A stretch of DNA of 40,613 bases, from NCBI RefSeq assembly GCF_030412965.1, contig NZ_JAUHJQ010000016.1, forward strand, positions 1 through 40,613. The letters are read 5' to 3'. A program made the translations under genes and the position numbers. The DNA is from Nocardioides oceani. GTDB lineage: Bacteria > Actinomycetota > Actinomycetes > Propionibacteriales > Nocardioidaceae. Every line of letters starts with the position of its first letter. The first letter of the stretch is position 1. Positions 1 to 11,421 of this stretch are shown here, piece after piece. The notes beneath the pieces were generated by a model. That model searched no databases. It had not been told where the DNA came from and worked only from the letters and a program-made list of their open reading frames with translations.

Positions 1-109
1 CGGACGAATCCGAAGCAGAAGGCCCGACAGGAACGAGCGACGGTCAACCCGGGGCCGGAAGCCCGACCAGACCGGCCTTGCTCCCCGCCGCTCCCTGGCG
101 ACAGAGAAA

Positions 110-139
110 ACATTAGGCGACCTCCGCGGGAAACACCAA
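110..139 (-). promoter_or_regulatory. Putative promoter reading left out of the window, probably rRNA operon
   Basis: On the minus strand a -35-like TTGGTG (139-134) and a -10-like TAATGT (115-110) are separated by 18 bases, and transcription would leave the window at its left edge. No protein start follows within the remaining ~100 bases. In mycobacteria an rRNA operon is known downstream of tyrS, and tyrS lies just upstream here, so a 16S rRNA promoter is the likeliest reading. That is inference: no rRNA sequence is inside the window. An 8-bp inverted repeat (136-143 / 169-176, CCAAACCG/CGGTTTGG) overlaps the -35 and could be the end signal of the upstream gene. Confidence 0.45.
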
Positions 140-181
140 ACCGGGACGACGTGACGGCGGGCACAGCGCGGTTTGGCCCCC

Positions 182-1225
182 TCAGGGCGCGGGTACAGCC
201 GCCGGCTCGAGCAGGTCGCGGGTGTCCGCGACGGTCCGGCAGCCCGCGAGGCGCATGGCCTCCACCGTCTCGTCGAGCAGCTCCGCATGGAGCCGGGCGA
301 CGCCGTGCTCCCCCTCCGCCAGCGCCCACACCGGTGGGCGCCCGAGGAACACCGCGTCGGCGCCGAGCGCCAGGGCGGTGAGGACGTCGAGCCCGCTGCG
401 CACCCCGCCGTCGACGTACACCTGGGCGTCCGCGCCGACCTCGGCGACGACCCCGGGCAGCGCGGCCGCGGTGGTCGAGGCCCGGTCGAGCTGCCGGCCA
501 CCGTGGTTGCTGACCCACACCGCGGCGGCACCCGCCTCCACGCAGCGGCGGGCGTCGTCGGGCCGGAGCACCCCCTTGACCACGACGGGGAGACCGGTGG
601 TCTCCCCGAGCCAGTCGAGGTCGTGCGGCCCGAGGTCGGTCGCCTTGTCGGCGCCAGGGCGCTCCTCGTGGTCGGGCCCGAAGTTCACCCGGACGATGGC
701 GGGGTCCACGCCCGCCCACACGCTCTCGCCCACGGAGTGCTTGGTGCCGACCACCGGGGTGTCCACGGTCAGGACGACCGCCTCCGCCCCGGCCTCGACG
801 GCGCGCGCGAGCATCGGCTCGGCCAGCGTGCGGTCGGCGGGCAGGTAGGCCTGCAGCCACCAGCGGGCGCCGGTCGCCCCGATGTCGGCGAACGGCGTGC
901 CGGCGTTGCTGGACACCACGACGAGCCCACCCGCGGCGTGGGTGGCCCGCGCCATGGCCAGCTCGCCGTCCGGGTGGACGGCCCGCTGCAGCGTGGTCGG
1001 CGCGACGCCCCAGGGCAGCTCGCTGCGACGGCCGAGCAGCTCGACGCCGGGATCGACGTCGGTGACGTCGCGCAGCACGTGCGGCAGGAAGCGGTGCGCC
1101 TCCCAGGAGCCGACCGCGGCGGCTGCGGTGACCGACTCGCGTGCCCCCTGCGCGACGTACTCGACGACGGGCGCGGGCAGCACTGCGCGGGCCCGCTCCT
1201 CGAGGCCGGCCAGCCAGGTGCTCAT
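182..1225 (-). CDS. FMN-dependent alpha-hydroxy-acid oxidizing protein
   Basis: A 347-residue TIM-barrel flavoenzyme of the lactate/glycolate oxidase family, expected to oxidise an L-2-hydroxy acid to the 2-oxo acid using FMN. Family landmarks are present: Tyr in VEYVAQGA (~23), QAY (~125-127), TVDTP (~153-157), the FMN-contacting Lys in VVKGVL (~217), and the catalytic SNHGGRQLD segment with His ~241 and Arg ~244, followed by the phosphate-binding DGGVRSG loop. The ATG start overlaps the tyrS stop codon by four bases (ATGA), so I prefer it to an upstream start that would run inside tyrS, and the two genes are probably translated together. The substrate cannot be read from sequence; L-lactate is a guess, so no symbol is given. 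Confidence 0.88.
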   Translation of the reverse strand: MSTWLAGLEERARAVLPAPVVEYVAQGARESVTAAAAVGSWEAHRFLPHVLRDVTDVDPGVELLGRRSELPWGVAPTTLQRAVHPDGELAMARATHAAGGLVVVSSNAGTPFADIGATGARWWLQAYLPADRTLAEPMLARAVEAGAEAVVLTVDTPVVGTKHSVGESVWAGVDPAIVRVNFGPDHEERPGADKATDLGPHDLDWLGETTGLPVVVKGVLRPDDARRCVEAGAAAVWVSNHGGRQLDRASTTAAALPGVVAEVGADAQVYVDGGVRSGLDVLTALALGADAVFLGRPPVWALAEGEHGVARLHAELLDETVEAMRLAGCRTVADTRDLLEPAAVPAP

Positions 1226-2499
1226 CGGACCTCGACGCCGGCGAACTTCTTCTTGCCGCGACGCAGCACGAGCCACTTCCCGTGCAGTACGTCGTCGACC
1301 GAAGGACGAGCCGAGGGATCTGAAACTCGCACGTTGTTGAGGTAGCCGCCGCCCTCCTTGACGGCCCGGATGGCCGCGCTCTTGGACTCACACACACCGG
1401 TCAGGACGAGAAGCTCTGCCACGGTCGGGAACTCCGCGCCGTTGAGTTCGAGCTCGTATGTGAAGGGCACGTTGCGGAGCGCGGCCGACAGCGTCCGCTC
1501 GTCCACAGCACGCAGTTCGCCGCCCTCGAAGAGGGCGGCGGAGGCCGCCTTGATCCGCTCGGTCTCCTCCGCCCCGTGGACCAGCGTGGTGACGTGCTCG
1601 GCGAGCGCCTTCTGCCCCGCCCGGAGGAACGGCTTCTCGGCGTGGGTCGCCTCCAGCTCCTCGATCTCCTCGCGGGAGAGGAACGTGAAGACGCGCAGCA
1701 GCTCGGGGACCTTCTCGTCCTCGACGTTCAGCCAGAACTGGAAGAAGGAGTACGGCGACATCATCTCCGGGTCGAGCCACAGCGCCCCACCCTCGGTCTT
1801 GCCGTACTTCGTGCCGTCGGCCTTGGTGATCAGGGGCGTCACGAACGCGTGCACCCGGTCGCCGGTCGCCCGGCGGATCAGCTCGACGCCGCCGGTGATG
1901 TTGCCCCACTGGTCCGAGCCGCCGAGCTGGAGGTCGACGCCGTGCTCGCGGTGCAGGTGGAGGTAGTCCATCGACTGCAGCAGGACGTAGCTGAACTCGG
2001 TGTAGCTGATGCCGTCCTCGAGCCGGTTGCGCACGACGTCGCGGGCGAGCATCCGGTTGACGGGGAAGTGCTTGCCGATGTCGCGCAGGAAGTCGATCGC
2101 CGAGACCTGGGCGGTCCAGTCGAGGTTGTTGACCATCGTCGCGGCGTTCTCGCCCTCGAAGGAGAGGAACGGCTCGACCTGGCGACGCACCCGCTCGGTC
2201 CACTCCGCGACCGTCTCGGTGGGGTTGAGCGTGCGCTCGCCGGAGTCGCGCGGGTCGCCGATCATGCCGGTCGCGCCGCCCACGAGGACGTACGGCGTGT
2301 GGCCGGCGCGCTGCAGCCGCACGGCGGTGACGATCTGCAGCAGGTTCCCCATGTGCAGGCTCGGCGCGGTCGGGTCGAAGCCCACGTAGTACCGCACGCT
2401 CCCCGCGGCGAACGCCTCGCGCATGGCGTCGAGGTCCGTCGAGTGCGCGAGGAGTCCGCGCCACTCGAGGTCGTCGAGGAGGGTGGGGTCGAGGGACAC
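1222..2499 (-). CDS. tyrS: Tyrosyl-tRNA synthetase
   Basis: A class I aminoacyl-tRNA synthetase of 425 residues that charges tRNA-Tyr in the cytoplasm. The HIGH-type motif is seen as PSLHMGN (~47-52), the KMSKS-type loop as GTKYGKTEGG, and the tRNA-binding S4-like domain closes the protein (KEGGGYLNNVRV to KWLVLRRGKKKF). The GTG at 2499 is chosen because an AAAGG ribosome-binding site lies six bases upstream and the protein then begins at the usual place; an in-frame ATG at 2565 would add a tail unlike the family. The stop overlaps the start of the downstream oxidase. Confidence 0.95.
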   Translation of the reverse strand: MSLDPTLLDDLEWRGLLAHSTDLDAMREAFAAGSVRYYVGFDPTAPSLHMGNLLQIVTAVRLQRAGHTPYVLVGGATGMIGDPRDSGERTLNPTETVAEWTERVRRQVEPFLSFEGENAATMVNNLDWTAQVSAIDFLRDIGKHFPVNRMLARDVVRNRLEDGISYTEFSYVLLQSMDYLHLHREHGVDLQLGGSDQWGNITGGVELIRRATGDRVHAFVTPLITKADGTKYGKTEGGALWLDPEMMSPYSFFQFWLNVEDEKVPELLRVFTFLSREEIEELEATHAEKPFLRAGQKALAEHVTTLVHGAEETERIKAASAALFEGGELRAVDERTLSAALRNVPFTYELELNGAEFPTVAELLVLTGVCESKSAAIRAVKEGGGYLNNVRVSDPSARPSVDDVLHGKWLVLRRGKKKFAGVEVR

Positions 2500-2636
2500 G
2501 ATGGGCCTTTCGTCGCGCTGGGTACCTGTCGACAAGCCTGCCGCATGGGTGGCGCGCACGCCCACCGGGTTCCGGGGGTGGCCTCGCTAGGCTGGCTCGG
2601 TTTGCACGCGCGGACGCGACGAGGAGGGCCGGGACG

Positions 2637-4130
2637 GTGATCGCCGGGAGGTACTCGCTCGAGCGCGAGATCGGCCGGGGCGGCATGGGCGCGGTCTGGC
2701 TGGGCCGCGACGAGGTCCTCGGCCGTGCGGTCGCCCTCAAGCGGATCGGCCTCGCGCCCGGAGGCGACGAGGCGGACCTCGAGCGGGCCCAGCGGGAGGC
2801 CCGGCTGGCCGCGCGGCTCAACCACCCCCACGTGGTCGCCGTGTTCGACCTCGTCGACGAGGACTCCGGGCGCTGGCTGGTGATGGAGCACGTCGCCGGG
2901 ACGACGCTCGCCGAGCTGGTGCGGACCCGCGGCCGGCTCGCGCCCGACGCCGCGGCGGCCCTCATCGCCCAGGCCGCCGACGCGCTGGCGGCCGCGCACA
3001 CCGCCGGGATCGTCCACCGCGACGTGAAGCCCTCCAACATGCTGGTCACCGCGGACGGCCGCGTGAAGATCTCCGACTTCGGGATCGCGCGGGCCGAGGC
3101 GGACGCCTCCCTCACCCGCACCGGCCTGGTCACCGGCTCCCCGGCGTACCTCGCACCGGAGGTCGCCAGCGGCCGGCTGGCGAGCCCGCCGAGCGACGTG
3201 TGGTCGCTGGGGGCCTCGCTGTTCCACGCGCTGGCCGGCCGGCCGCCGTACGACGTCGGGGACAACGTCCTCGGCGCGTTGTACCGGATCGTCCACGAGG
3301 ACCCGCCGCGGCTCGACGACGCCGGGTGGCTGCGGCCGCTGCTCGCCGCGACCATGGCGCGTGAGCCCGGAGACCGCTGGACGATGGCGCAGGTGCGCGA
3401 CTTCCTGCAGGCCGGGCCCGACGCCGCCGCGCACCGGCCGGTGCCGGTCGCCCGCGCCTCGCGCCACGACGACCGCCACGACGAGCTCGGCACCCGGCTG
3501 CTGGCCCGGAGCGACCGCGGTCGCGTGCCGCCACCGCCGTCGACGCCGCCCCCACCCCCGCCTGCGGGCACCGTCACCGCCGCCCACCCGCCGGTCCCCG
3601 GGCCGGCCGATCCCCCGCCGCGGCCCGCCCGCCGGCGCGGGCTCGGGGTGGTCGTCCCGTTGGTCCTGGGGCTGGCGGCGGTCGTGCTGCTGGCGGTCGG
3701 CGGCTACCTCCTCGGTCGCGGAGGCGGAGACGAGGAGCGCCCCGACGTGGCCGCGGACCCGACCACGTCGAGGGCCACGCCGTCGGCGAGCTCCGAGCCC
3801 CCGCCGCCGGCGCGCCCGACCGCCGAGGGAGTCAGGTCCTTCGTCCAGGACTACCTGACGACGGCGGCCGCGGACCCGTCGGCGGGCTTCGCGATGCTCA
3901 CGCCGGCGTTCCGGCGGGAGAGCGGCGGGCTGCAGGGGTACGCCGGGTTCTGGGGCGACGTCGTGTCGGTCTCCGTGGGACGGGTGCGGCCGGACGTCTC
4001 CGACGCCGACGCACCATCGGTGGAGTACCGCTACACCTACACGCTCTCCAACGGCCGCACGGTGCGCGACGACGTCGAGCTGGAGCTGACGTTCGCCGAC
4101 GGCAGGTACGCGATCGCCGGCGAGCCGTGA
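2637..4130 (+). CDS. Membrane-bound serine/threonine protein kinase
   Basis: A Pkn-type (Hanks) kinase of 497 residues. The N-terminal kinase domain (~1-260) has the glycine loop IGRGGMGAVW (12-21), Lys35 in ALKR, the catalytic loop HRDVKPSNM (127-135, Asp129), DFG at 147-149 and APE at 173-175, so it should be active. A Pro-rich linker (~297-330) leads to basic residues and one membrane helix (~336-360). The rest (~361-497) should lie outside the cell and begins Ser/Thr/Pro-rich; no PASTA repeats are visible, so the ligand is unknown. The GTG start follows GAGGAGG by nine bases. It is divergent from tyrS and followed by a histidine kinase on the same strand. Confidence 0.92.
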   Translation: MIAGRYSLEREIGRGGMGAVWLGRDEVLGRAVALKRIGLAPGGDEADLERAQREARLAARLNHPHVVAVFDLVDEDSGRWLVMEHVAGTTLAELVRTRGRLAPDAAAALIAQAADALAAAHTAGIVHRDVKPSNMLVTADGRVKISDFGIARAEADASLTRTGLVTGSPAYLAPEVASGRLASPPSDVWSLGASLFHALAGRPPYDVGDNVLGALYRIVHEDPPRLDDAGWLRPLLAATMAREPGDRWTMAQVRDFLQAGPDAAAHRPVPVARASRHDDRHDELGTRLLARSDRGRVPPPPSTPPPPPPAGTVTAAHPPVPGPADPPPRPARRRGLGVVVPLVLGLAAVVLLAVGGYLLGRGGGDEERPDVAADPTTSRATPSASSEPPPPARPTAEGVRSFVQDYLTTAAADPSAGFAMLTPAFRRESGGLQGYAGFWGDVVSVSVGRVRPDVSDADAPSVEYRYTYTLSNGRTVRDDVELELTFADGRYAIAGEP

Positions 4131-4256
4131 GGCACGGGCGAGGCACGGACCGGGGCGGGGGCGCCTCGGTCCGGGCGGGCGCACCCAGCCCCTAGGCTGA
4201 ACCGCGGGGGCTGAGCGCGAGGTCGTGCGCCGAGGTCGGGCCGGAGGGAGGTGGGC

Positions 4257-7460
<3,204 letters not shown>

Positions 7461-7479
7461 GGCCGCCCGGAAGACCCCT

Positions 7480-7496
7480 GCGCACCGCGCTTTTTT
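7480..7496 (+). terminator. Weak terminator after the hybrid kinase
   Basis: GCGC-ACC-GCGC is followed at once by six T residues. The stem is only four base pairs, so this is a weak intrinsic terminator candidate, placed 20 bases after the kinase stop. Confidence 0.35.
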
Positions 7497-7588
7497 GCCG
7501 GGAACGCCTCTCACCAGCACTTTTCACCCCTTCGGGCGACCTCTTCGGGTCGGAGCGGCCCCGCGGTCCATCCTAGGTTTTACCCATC

Positions 7589-8182
7589 ATGAACAGCGCG
7601 CCAGACAAGGTCACCCCGCAGGGGCGTCGCCCGGTCCGGGTCGGGGTCGTGGATGAGTCCGAGCTCGTCACGACCGGTGTCGAAGGCATGCTGGCCCAGC
7701 ACTCCGGGCGCGTGGCCGTCGTCGAGCCGGAGGTCGCCGAGGTGGTCCTGTGCGACCCGGTCGGCCGGTCCCTCGACATCGAGGCGTACCTCGCCGACGT
7801 CGCCCGACGCACCCACGGCCGGGTCGTGGTCTACACCTGGCGCCTGGACCAGGGAAGCGTGCGGCGGGCGGTCTCCGCGGGCGCGCAGGGATTCGTGTCG
7901 AAGGCGGTGCCCGCCGACGAGCTGGTGCGCGTCGTCGAGCTCGTGCACCGGGGCGGCACCGTCGAGGCGCCGGCCCCGACGCTCGCCGCCCGCGACTCGC
8001 TCAGCGTCCGCGAGGCCGAGGTGCTCTCGCTCATCTGCCGGGGCCGGAGCAACCTCGAGATCGCCGCCGAGCTCTACGTGTCGGTCAACTCGGTGAAGAC
8101 CTACATCCGCCAGATCTACCACAAGATCGGCGTCGCCCGGCGCTCGCAGGCCGTCGCCTGGGGCATTGAGCGCGGCTACTGA
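7589..8182 (+). CDS. LuxR/NarL-type response regulator with atypical receiver
   Basis: A 197-residue DNA-binding regulator. The C-terminal domain (~130-197) is a GerE/LuxR helix-turn-helix: LSVREAEVLSLICRGRSN, then LYVSVNSVKTYIRQIYHKIG. The N-terminal receiver-like domain (~17-115) is short: it keeps an acidic pair (VVDESE), an Asp after a hydrophobic strand (VVLCDP), a Thr (VYTW) and a Lys (FVSKAV), but lacks the usual MPxxDG loop after the acceptor Asp. Phosphorylation is therefore possible but not assured. TAGGTT lies nine bases before the ATG and could be a -10 giving a very short leader. The gene follows the hybrid histidine kinase on the same strand. Confidence 0.85.
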   Translation: MNSAPDKVTPQGRRPVRVGVVDESELVTTGVEGMLAQHSGRVAVVEPEVAEVVLCDPVGRSLDIEAYLADVARRTHGRVVVYTWRLDQGSVRRAVSAGAQGFVSKAVPADELVRVVELVHRGGTVEAPAPTLAARDSLSVREAEVLSLICRGRSNLEIAAELYVSVNSVKTYIRQIYHKIGVARRSQAVAWGIERGY

Positions 8183-8231
8183 CGCTGCGCCCGCCGGGTT
8201 TGTCGGGGACGGCCTCGGGTACGGGGCGGTC

Positions 8232-8507
8232 ATGAGTGATTCGAACACAGATGCGAACGCCGCCCTCAACCCCTCCGCCGACGGCGACGTGCTCGGCGCG
8301 AACACGCCGGACGACGGCACCAACGCCCGCAAGGACCCCGAGGACTGGGTCACCGGCGACGAGCCGATGACCGGCGCCCAGCGCAGCTACCTGGACACCC
8401 TGGCGCGCCAGGCCGGCGAGACGCTGCCCGCGGACCTCACCAAGGCCGAGGCCTCCGAGCACATCGACCGGCTGCAGCAGGCCACCGGGCGCGGCACGGA
8501 CGACTGA
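8232..8507 (+). CDS. Small DUF3072-like protein
   Basis: A 91-residue acidic protein. The C-terminal half (MTGAQRSYLDTLARQAGE...LTKAEASEHIDRLQ) matches my memory of the DUF3072 family, a short helical module of unknown function common in actinobacteria; the N-terminal ~45 residues look disordered. The ATG at 8232 is chosen over an upstream GTG because the added sequence would be unlike the family. It converges with the metallo-hydrolase gene, with only six bases between the stops. Confidence 0.75.
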   Translation: MSDSNTDANAALNPSADGDVLGANTPDDGTNARKDPEDWVTGDEPMTGAQRSYLDTLARQAGETLPADLTKAEASEHIDRLQQATGRGTDD

Positions 8508-8513
8508 CGCCGC

Positions 8514-9326
8514 TCAGGCCAGGTCCACGCGGCCGCCGCGCTCGACCGTCCGCAGGTGGGTGGGCAGCCCGCGCTCGCGGCACCGCTCGAGGAACTCGGC
8601 ACGGTCGGAGCGGAAGACGGTGTAGTCGTCGAAGTGGACCGGCACCGTGACGGCCGGCTCGAGGAGCTCGACGAGGTCGGCGCCCTGGCGGTCGTCCATG
8701 GTCACCAGCACGCCGAAGGCGCGGGTGCCGCCGAGGTGCACGACAGCGGCGTCGAGCGGCCCCGTCCGGTCGACCACGTCACGCAGGTAGGGACGGAACA
8801 GCGTGTCGCCGCTGACGTACACCCGGAAGACCGGCCGCCCGGGCTCCTGGAGCTCGAGCACGCTGCCCATCACGGGGGGCATGACGTGCTTCGCCGGGCC
8901 CGGACCGTGCTGGCCGGGAGCCGCGGTGATCCGCAGCCGGCTGTCGCGGCTGGTCAGCTCCAGCGACTCCCACGTCCGCATGCCGTGCGCGCCGCCGAAC
9001 CCCCACCGGGTGAGCGTGCGGCTGGACGCCGGCGTGGTGGCGACGAGCAGCTCGCGGTCGAGCTCGCGACGTGCCACCCGGTCGAAGTGGTCCCCGTGGA
9101 GGTGGCTGAGCAGCACGCCGTCGAGCACCGGCAGGTCGGCGGGCTGCAGCGACGGCTCGGTCAGCCGCTTGGAGAACAGCCCCTTGCCGAGGTAGGCCCG
9201 CTGGCCGCGGTGCAGGAAGTTCGGGTCCGTGAGCAGCGTGAACGGGCCGAGCCGCAGGATCGTCGTGGCGGTGCCGACGAACTCGAGCGATGCGACAGAC
9301 GGACCGTCGTGGGCGGGAGGCGTCAT
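8514..9326 (-). CDS. MBL-fold metallo-hydrolase (UlaG/RomA-like)
   Basis: A 270-residue protein of the metallo-beta-lactamase superfamily. The metal-binding motif HLHGDHFD is clear, with a downstream SGDT motif (YVSGDTLF) and a late His (VPVHFDDY). The opening FVGTATTILRLGPFTLLTDPNFLH resembles UlaG/RomA-type hydrolases, which act on small phosphorylated or lactone-type substrates or N-acyl phospholipids. The substrate here is unknown. The ATG is supported by homology of the first residues rather than by a strong ribosome-binding site. It is divergent from the DUF2243 gene. Confidence 0.85.
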   Translation of the reverse strand: MTPPAHDGPSVASLEFVGTATTILRLGPFTLLTDPNFLHRGQRAYLGKGLFSKRLTEPSLQPADLPVLDGVLLSHLHGDHFDRVARRELDRELLVATTPASSRTLTRWGFGGAHGMRTWESLELTSRDSRLRITAAPGQHGPGPAKHVMPPVMGSVLELQEPGRPVFRVYVSGDTLFRPYLRDVVDRTGPLDAAVVHLGGTRAFGVLVTMDDRQGADLVELLEPAVTVPVHFDDYTVFRSDRAEFLERCRERGLPTHLRTVERGGRVDLA

Positions 9327-9447
9327 GCCGGTCGGGTTCCCGTCCGGTGGCCGGGCCAACCGTCGAGGCGGTGAGTGCCGGGCCGCGGACCTGGGGGGTG
9401 TGACCGCGGCCCGGCGCGACCGACCATAGACGGCGGCGCCGGCCGGA

Positions 9448-9470
9448 GAAATCGTCCGATCGGTCATTTC
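9448..9470. promoter_or_regulatory. Dyad-symmetric candidate operator between divergent genes
   Basis: A near-palindrome: outer arms GAAAT (9448-9452) and ATTTC (9466-9470) around the perfect inner palindrome CCGATCGG (9456-9463), with spacers of three and two bases. It lies between the divergent hydrolase (start 9326) and DUF2243 (start 9502) genes, where a shared regulator would bind. No regulator gene is adjacent. Confidence 0.35.
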
Positions 9471-9501
9471 TGGCCCCGGCCCGCGGGGGTACCGCGCGGG
9501 C

Positions 9502-10044
9502 GTGCCCCGATCCACGACCCGCTCCCCCGCCCGTCCCGAGAGCGCCGCGGACGGCGCGTCGGGCGGTCCGCCGTCGCGGCTGGCGAGCCTGCTGTACGGC
9601 GTGGGGCTCGGCGGCTTCGTCGACGGCATCGTGCTCCACCAGCTGCTGCAGTGGCACCACATGGTCAGCCACGTCGAGGACCACCCCCCGACGACCGTGG
9701 CCGGTCTCGAGGCGAACACCCTGGCCGACGGGCTCTTCCACGTCCTGGCCTGGTGGTGCGTGGTCGGCGGGTCGGTGCTGACCGTGCGCGCCTGGCAACA
9801 GGGGCGGCTCGCGCCGACCTGGTCCTTCCACCTCGGGCTCGTGCTCGCCGGCTGGGGGCTGTTCAACCTGGTCGAGGGCGTGGTCGACCACCACGTCCTC
9901 GGGGTGCACCACGTCCGCGACGACATCGGTGCGCCGCTGGCCTGGGACCTCGGCTTCCTCGCCCTGGGGGCGCTGCTGCTCGTCGCAGGCTGGCTGCTGC
10001 ACCGACGGGGCGCGCAGGCCCTGGTCCGCCGGCCGGGCCGCTAG
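9502..10044 (+). CDS. DUF2243 family membrane protein
   Basis: A 180-residue protein with four predicted membrane helices. The signature of the DUF2243 family is visible: GLGGFVDGIVLHQLLQWHHM near the N-terminus, then ADGLFHVLAWW, GWGLFNLVEGVVDHHVLGVHHVR and a last hydrophobic helix (GFLALGALLLVAGWLL). The many membrane-near His residues suggest metal or haem binding, but the function is not established. The GTG start follows a G-rich stretch. It converges with the MFS transporter gene. Confidence 0.87.
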   Translation: MPRSTTRSPARPESAADGASGGPPSRLASLLYGVGLGGFVDGIVLHQLLQWHHMVSHVEDHPPTTVAGLEANTLADGLFHVLAWWCVVGGSVLTVRAWQQGRLAPTWSFHLGLVLAGWGLFNLVEGVVDHHVLGVHHVRDDIGAPLAWDLGFLALGALLLVAGWLLHRRGAQALVRRPGR

Positions 10045-10066
10045 CGCCGGGGCCCCGCAGCCGGAT

Positions 10067-11353
10067 TCAGACGCCGGCCTCGACCGCTCCCGGTGCTCCC
10101 GCTGGCGCAGGCACCGCGACCGGCGCCCGGGAGGCCCGCGCGGCGACCACGGCCACGAGGGCGCCGGCCGTCGCGAAGACGGCGCCGAGGACGACCCACC
10201 CGACCGTCCCGTGCTCGATCGCGGTGGCGGTGACGACGAGGGGCGCCACCATCCCGGCGACCGAGTAGCCCATCTGGCTGACGCCCTGGTAGGCGCCGGC
10301 GTTCCGCGGGTCGGCCAGCTCGAAGGCCAGCCCCCAGGTGCCGGCCTCGGACAGGATCTCCCCCGCCGTGCTGGCGACCTCGGCGACGAGCAGCAGGACG
10401 ATGGCGGCCACGACGCCGACCGAGCCCGACGCCGCCAGCACCAGGCAGGCGACCGCGAGCAGCAGGCCGGCACGGCGGACGGCCCGGCCGGCGGTGAGCA
10501 CCTCGTGGGTCCCCCGCGACGCCCGCACCTGCACGGCCGCCACCAGCACGGTGTTGGTCAGCAGCAGGACCGAGACCATCACGTCGGGCGCCTCGGTGTG
10601 GTGGGCGACCCACAGCGGGACCCCGACGTTCTGCAGGCCGAACTGGAGCGCCATCACCGACGTCAGCGCGGTGCTCGTGAGGTAGGTGCGGTCCCGCAGC
10701 GGCGACCGCCCGTGGGGGACGTCGGGCGCCGCGTGGCGCCCCCGCAACGGCCGGAGCGCGTCGGCCAGCCCGCTGACCCGCGCCCGGAGCCCGCCCAGCG
10801 GCACGGCCGCCGCCAGCGCGACGACACCCACCACGACCATCGTCGTGCGGTACGCCGTCGCGGTGCCGACCAGCAGCGCCAACGCGGCGAGCACGGTTCC
10901 GAGGCCGATGAAGACGTTGGTGACCACGCGCAGCCGGGCTCGCACCTCGACCCGATCGGGACCGGTGAACCAGCGCGCGAGCAGGGTCTGCTTCGCGGTC
11001 CCCTGCACCGCGCGGGAGGCGACGGCGACGCAGGCGATGAGGACGAACGAGGCCACGTCGTCGGCGGCGACGTACGCCAGGAGGGCGACGGCCTGGACGA
11101 CGGTCGAGACCTGCTGGACCCGGTCGGGACCGAACCGGTCGGCGAGGCGCCCGCCGACGTACGAGCCGGCCACGCCGGCCGCTCCCGCGATGGTGAGGCC
11201 GGTGCCGACGGTGGTCGCGGAGAGCCCGATGACGGTGGTGAAGTAGAGCGCGCTCACGCTGTAGAACAGGCCGGTCGACAGGGAGCCCGCCATCGTCGCC
11301 AGCGACAGCGCGCGGGCGACGGGGTCGGCGGGGAGGAGGGTCCGCTTCAGCAC
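10067..11353 (-). CDS. MFS transporter
   Basis: A 428-residue integral membrane protein with about twelve hydrophobic segments. The loop between helices 2 and 3 has the MFS motif A form (GGRLADRFGPDRV). It resembles drug/proton antiporters but the substrate cannot be told. The GTG at 11353 is the first start that does not run into the divergent regulator gene. The neighbouring ArsR-like gene shares the 68-base promoter region, suggesting that it controls this transporter. Confidence 0.87.
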   Translation of the reverse strand: MLKRTLLPADPVARALSLATMAGSLSTGLFYSVSALYFTTVIGLSATTVGTGLTIAGAAGVAGSYVGGRLADRFGPDRVQQVSTVVQAVALLAYVAADDVASFVLIACVAVASRAVQGTAKQTLLARWFTGPDRVEVRARLRVVTNVFIGLGTVLAALALLVGTATAYRTTMVVVGVVALAAAVPLGGLRARVSGLADALRPLRGRHAAPDVPHGRSPLRDRTYLTSTALTSVMALQFGLQNVGVPLWVAHHTEAPDVMVSVLLLTNTVLVAAVQVRASRGTHEVLTAGRAVRRAGLLLAVACLVLAASGSVGVVAAIVLLLVAEVASTAGEILSEAGTWGLAFELADPRNAGAYQGVSQMGYSVAGMVAPLVVTATAIEHGTVGWVVLGAVFATAGALVAVVAARASRAPVAVPAPAGAPGAVEAGV

Positions 11354-11392
11354 GTGCCCTGTTGTCCCACGGCCCTGGCGCGCCACACCAAC

Positions 11393-11410
11393 GAAGTAGC
11401 GTCCTGCTTC
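11393..11410. promoter_or_regulatory. Candidate operator of the ArsR-like regulator
   Basis: An imperfect 18-bp palindrome, GAAGTAG-CGTC-CTGCTTC, with one mismatch between arms, sits between the divergent transporter and regulator genes. A -10-like TAGCGT (11397-11402) for the regulator lies inside it, so a bound repressor would block that promoter. Confidence 0.45.
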
Positions 11411-11421
11411 ATGGTGACCCG

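Noticed and set aside
173..1345. Long plus-strand frames opposite the oxidase and tyrS genes
   Set aside because: They are antisense shadows in high-G+C DNA; the minus-strand frames carry clear enzyme motifs and the shadows have none.
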